64,000 bases of DNA. It comes from CAWIKY01 sp963836905 (GTDB taxonomy: Bacteria; Pseudomonadota; Alphaproteobacteria; Caulobacterales; Hyphomonadaceae). A model generated the notes under the pieces. That model did not search any database. It was given only the letters and a program-made list of their open reading frames with translations, and was not told the origin of the DNA. Position 1 is the first letter of the stretch; every line of letters starts with the position of its first letter. Location of the stretch: assembly GCA_963836905.1 (NCBI GenBank), contig CAWIKY010000003.1, positions 62,001 through 126,000 of the forward strand, in the 5' to 3' direction. Both the position numbers and the translations under genes were made by a program. Below are positions 61,652 through 64,000 of this stretch, one piece after another.

Positions 61652-61753
61652 CCCTTCTACGCAGACTCAGCTAAGAAAACGCTAAGCACGATCAAAATTG
61701 ATTCCTTAATAAACCGGCAACTATACTGAACAGTCCGTTACCACGGGAACGTG

Positions 61754-62833
61754 TCAGTCTTCCGGCGAGAACGTCAGTTCCTCGCCATGAGGTAGCGGGG
61801 CAAAAACGGCATCCACATCCGCCTCGCTGACCTCGGCCAGACTGCCCGATGGCCAGACCGGCGCATTATCCTTGTCCTTGATGACAGCACGCACGCCTTC
61901 CTGAAAATCGGCGCTCCGAACCTGCCGCGCCGCAATGCGATATTCGTTTTGCATATTGTCCTCGAACGTTTCGAAAGCCCGGCCCTCGCGCAGCTGGCGA
62001 AGCGTCACTTTCAGCGTACGGGGCGATTTGGAGTTCAGGATCTTCAGTTGCGCCTGCGACCAGTCGCAGTTCTCTTCGGCGAGGGACTGCATGATGTCCT
62101 CAATAGTTGATCCGGAAAAGACCCGATCAATGAGAGCGCTGCGATCCTGAAACGGTGCTGTAGGCGGGACCTGGGAGCGACCGGCTAGAATAGTGTTGAC
62201 CAGTTGCGCCGCATCCACCGAGAAATCTGCTGACAAAAGCTCACGTCGCACGTTCGGCAAGAGTTCATTCGGGACAAAATGAGTTGCAACACGCGCTGCA
62301 GCGACATCGCTGCCTTTCAGCCTCGCGCCGGTCAGAGCGAGCCAGGTTCCAGTCTCACCGCGCAGTCTGGGAAGGAACCATCCGCCCCCGACATCCGGAA
62401 AAAGTCCAATTCCGGTTTCCGGCATTGCAAACACGGTGTTTCCAGTCGCGATCCGGTGCGAACCATGCACAGAGATGCCAACGCCCCCGCCCATAGCGAT
62501 GCCATCCATCAGGGCAATGAAAGGTTTCGCAAATCGCTTGATTGCCGCATTGAGCCGATATTCGGTTTCGAAGAACGCCATCGCTTCGCGTCCGTCCGCG
62601 GCACCGCTGCGGGCGAGCATGGATATATCGCCGCCCGCACAGAAGCCGCGCGTGTCCTGTGCATGATCGACGATCACAACATGGATGGTCCGGTCGTTGT
62701 GCCATTTCTCAACCGCTGACAGCATGGCCGAACACATATCCGTCGTCAGGGCATGAAGAGCCTTAGGACGATTCAGCGTGATACGACCGATTCCGCTTTC
62801 CCGGCGGATCAGCACGTCATTTGTATTTGTCAT
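61754..62833 (-). CDS. 3-hydroxyisobutyryl-CoA hydrolase / enoyl-CoA hydratase family
   Basis: Crotonase-fold enzyme, 359 residues. The oxyanion-hole segments are FCAGGDISMLAR and DGIAMGGGVGISVHGSHRIAT, with MPETGIGLFPDVGGGWFLPRL, the pattern and length of 3-hydroxyisobutyryl-CoA hydrolases in valine breakdown. AGGA lies 7 bases before ATG 62833. The acyl-CoA dehydrogenase at the window end supports the pathway. Confidence 0.85.
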   Translation of the reverse strand: MTNTNDVLIRRESGIGRITLNRPKALHALTTDMCSAMLSAVEKWHNDRTIHVVIVDHAQDTRGFCAGGDISMLARSGAADGREAMAFFETEYRLNAAIKRFAKPFIALMDGIAMGGGVGISVHGSHRIATGNTVFAMPETGIGLFPDVGGGWFLPRLRGETGTWLALTGARLKGSDVAAARVATHFVPNELLPNVRRELLSADFSVDAAQLVNTILAGRSQVPPTAPFQDRSALIDRVFSGSTIEDIMQSLAEENCDWSQAQLKILNSKSPRTLKVTLRQLREGRAFETFEDNMQNEYRIAARQVRSADFQEGVRAVIKDKDNAPVWPSGSLAEVSEADVDAVFAPLPHGEELTFSPED

Positions 62834-62865
62834 TAAAGTCCTGCCATCGAAACCCTGTGCGCCGC

Positions 62866-63705
62866 TTAGTGCAGGGGCCCACCCTTGACGGTAATGCGAT
62901 GCATCAACCGCCGCTCCCCGGCATAATCGTTCTGCGCAAAGTGCCATGTCGCACGATTGTCCCAGAATGCAACCGATCCGGGCTTCCAGACATGACGGTA
63001 CTGGTAGTCGGGCTTCATCGCATGGGCAAAGAGCATTTGCAGAAACGGCTTGGCCTCGTCATCAGACCAGTCCTCGACTCCGAGCGTGAAGGCGGGGTTC
63101 ACGAAAAGCGCCTTCTTGCCGCTCAGCGGGTGGGTGATGACCAGCGGATGCACGACATCCTCCATGGCGTCGGCCTGCTCCATGCCCGAAACGCGGCCGC
63201 CGAGCTCCATTGATCTGTAGAAACCGGAGGAGCCATAAATATGCCTGCAGGAATGTCTGGCGCGAAGACCATCCAGCGTTTTCTTCAGCCCGTCCGAAAG
63301 CCCGTCATATGCGGCGTACATGGACGCAAACAGCGTATCGCCGCCGGAGGGCGGAAGGGTACGGGCGACCAGTATCGAGCCCATGGCCGGTTCGGCGTCA
63401 TAGGAATGGTCCGTATGCCAACCGCCCCCGATATTGTGCGCCTCGCCGGGCTCCTTGCGGACCTCGGCAATTTCCGGATGCCCTTCAAGGCGACCGAAGA
63501 AGCGATTGATGTCGATCTCGCCCCAGAGCTTTGCAAAGGCGATGTGATCGGTTTCACTCAGCGACTGGTTTTCAAAAAACAGCAATCCGTTCTCTGCAAA
63601 GGCCTCACGCAGTCCGGCGAATTCATCCTCTGACAGCGGTTGCGACAAATCCAAACCGCCGACGACAGCGCCAACGCCTGCGCATTTCGAAACGCTGATA
63701 GGCAT
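62866..63705 (-). CDS. TauD/TfdA-family Fe(II)/2-oxoglutarate dioxygenase
   Basis: A 279-residue non-haem iron dioxygenase. The iron facial triad is HTDHSY (HxD) with the distal His in DNRATWHFAQNDYAGERR, and the arginine that binds 2-oxoglutarate is in RLMHRITVKG. The family oxidises taurine, alkyl sulfates, 2,4-D and other compounds, and the substrate cannot be told here. It lies between two valine-degradation genes in the same direction, with no sulfur or taurine transport gene nearby. Confidence 0.85.
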   Translation of the reverse strand: MPISVSKCAGVGAVVGGLDLSQPLSEDEFAGLREAFAENGLLFFENQSLSETDHIAFAKLWGEIDINRFFGRLEGHPEIAEVRKEPGEAHNIGGGWHTDHSYDAEPAMGSILVARTLPPSGGDTLFASMYAAYDGLSDGLKKTLDGLRARHSCRHIYGSSGFYRSMELGGRVSGMEQADAMEDVVHPLVITHPLSGKKALFVNPAFTLGVEDWSDDEAKPFLQMLFAHAMKPDYQYRHVWKPGSVAFWDNRATWHFAQNDYAGERRLMHRITVKGGPLH

Positions 63706-63780
63706 CCAGACCTCCCCTATAATTTTCCGGAAGTCTGCCTGTTTCGATCACCCGGCGCAATCTCGCCGCGCCGTCCGGTT

Positions 63781-64000
63781 CTATCCTCGCAGCATGTCAC
63801 GGGCGATAATGACGCGCATGATCTCGTTTGTTCCTTCGAGGATCTGATGGACGCGCAAATCGCGTACGATCCGCTCCACATCATAGTCCGCCAGATAACC
63901 ATATCCACCATGGACCTGCAGGGCGTCATTGGCGACATTGAAGCCGGTGTCCGTCACAAAACGCTTGGCCATGGCGCACCAGCGGGTTGCGTCCGGCATC
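63781..64000 (-). CDS. Acyl-CoA dehydrogenase, C-terminal part (runs off window)
   Basis: The 73 readable residues are the end of an acyl-CoA dehydrogenase: ANDALQVHGGYGYLADYDVER followed by RVHQILEGTNEIMRVIIARDML, which bind FAD and adenine. Genomic context with the 3-hydroxyisobutyryl-CoA hydrolase suggests isobutyryl-CoA dehydrogenase. The catalytic Glu cannot be placed because the start is beyond 64000. Confidence 0.85.
   Translation of the reverse strand, partial: MPDATRWCAMAKRFVTDTGFNVANDALQVHGGYGYLADYDVERIVRDLRVHQILEGTNEIMRVIIARDMLRG

Noticed and set aside
61670..61686. Direct repeat GCTAAG-N5-GCTAAG upstream of the marR-type gene
   Set aside because: MarR proteins normally bind inverted repeats. 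A six-base direct repeat in an AT-rich leader is weak evidence, so it is only mentioned in the gene entry.
1..64000. CRISPR arrays, insertion sequences, attachment sites, replication origin
   Set aside because: No regularly spaced repeats, transposase-like frames, tRNA-linked duplications or DnaA-box clusters were noticed by eye.

Overview
The window is a stretch of alphaproteobacterial chromosome with moderately high GC. The lineage call rests on clade-typical genes: mipZ, trcR (DUF1013), rcdA (DUF1465), a MucR/Ros regulator, 5-aminolevulinate synthase (C4 haem route), a pyruvate dehydrogenase whose E1 beta subunit carries its own lipoyl domain, a DUF5076 gene, and a match to the alphaproteobacterial general-stress (EcfG) promoter consensus. 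The set fits the Caulobacterales/Hyphomonadales/Parvularculales side of the class, but I cannot name a genus. I see no rRNA, tRNA, insertion sequence, prophage or CRISPR array. Coding density is very high, with no gene-free gap above 300 bases, and many neighbours overlap by ATGA or TGATG.

Layout. 0-8.5 kb: phasin (partial), D,D-carboxypeptidase, mipZ, panC, a HisN-like phosphatase, a flavin monooxygenase, trcR, a quinone oxidoreductase, DUF1192 and rcdA. 8.5-12.6 kb: ybbP-ybbA (both frameshifted), divergent from tesA. 12.6-21.5 kb: a long + strand run of two glycosyltransferases, then N-formylglutamate amidohydrolase-like / DUF1704 metallopeptidase / glutathione-synthetase-like ATP-grasp, then an atypical Nramp-fold transporter and the 5-oxoprolinase genes pxpABC. 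21.5-27.8 kb: a zinc-type TonB receptor and ccmFGHI. 27.8-32.4 kb: broken gdhA, creA, a ferritin-like DUF892 gene under a probable EcfG promoter, a MATE pump and ratA. 32.4-43.6 kb: lipA, a stand-alone acyl-ACP-synthetase-like ligase, and the lpd/pdhC/pdhB/pdhA/divIC/eno block with two unrecognised genes inside it. 43.6-49.7 kb: a small glycan locus (three glycosyltransferases and a frameshifted asnB). 49.7-59.5 kb: K+-independent proton pyrophosphatase, then the nrdR-ribD-ribE-ribBA-ribH-nusB-thiL operon with glyA upstream, and mucR. 59.5-64 kb: hemA, a MarR regulator and valine-degradation genes.

Most notable points. (1) The three translationally coupled genes at 14.86-17.89 kb combine an amide hydrolase, an HExxxH peptidase of the family that includes eukaryotic tubulin tyrosine carboxypeptidases, and an amide-bond-forming ligase, followed by an oddly substituted transporter and 5-oxoprolinase. 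This looks like an uncharacterised small-peptide or gamma-glutamyl pathway. (2) RibBA has an N-terminal helix-turn-helix domain and a degenerate GTP cyclohydrolase half, and a perfect dyad lies just in front of its start codon, the only non-overlapping junction in that operon. This suggests an autoregulated riboflavin enzyme. The adjacent ribD lacks its deaminase domain, so the operon as written cannot carry out the first two riboflavin steps. (3) Four conserved genes carry frameshifts (three shifts in gdhA alone) and pxpB has an early amber codon. Raw reads are needed to separate decay from sequencing error.
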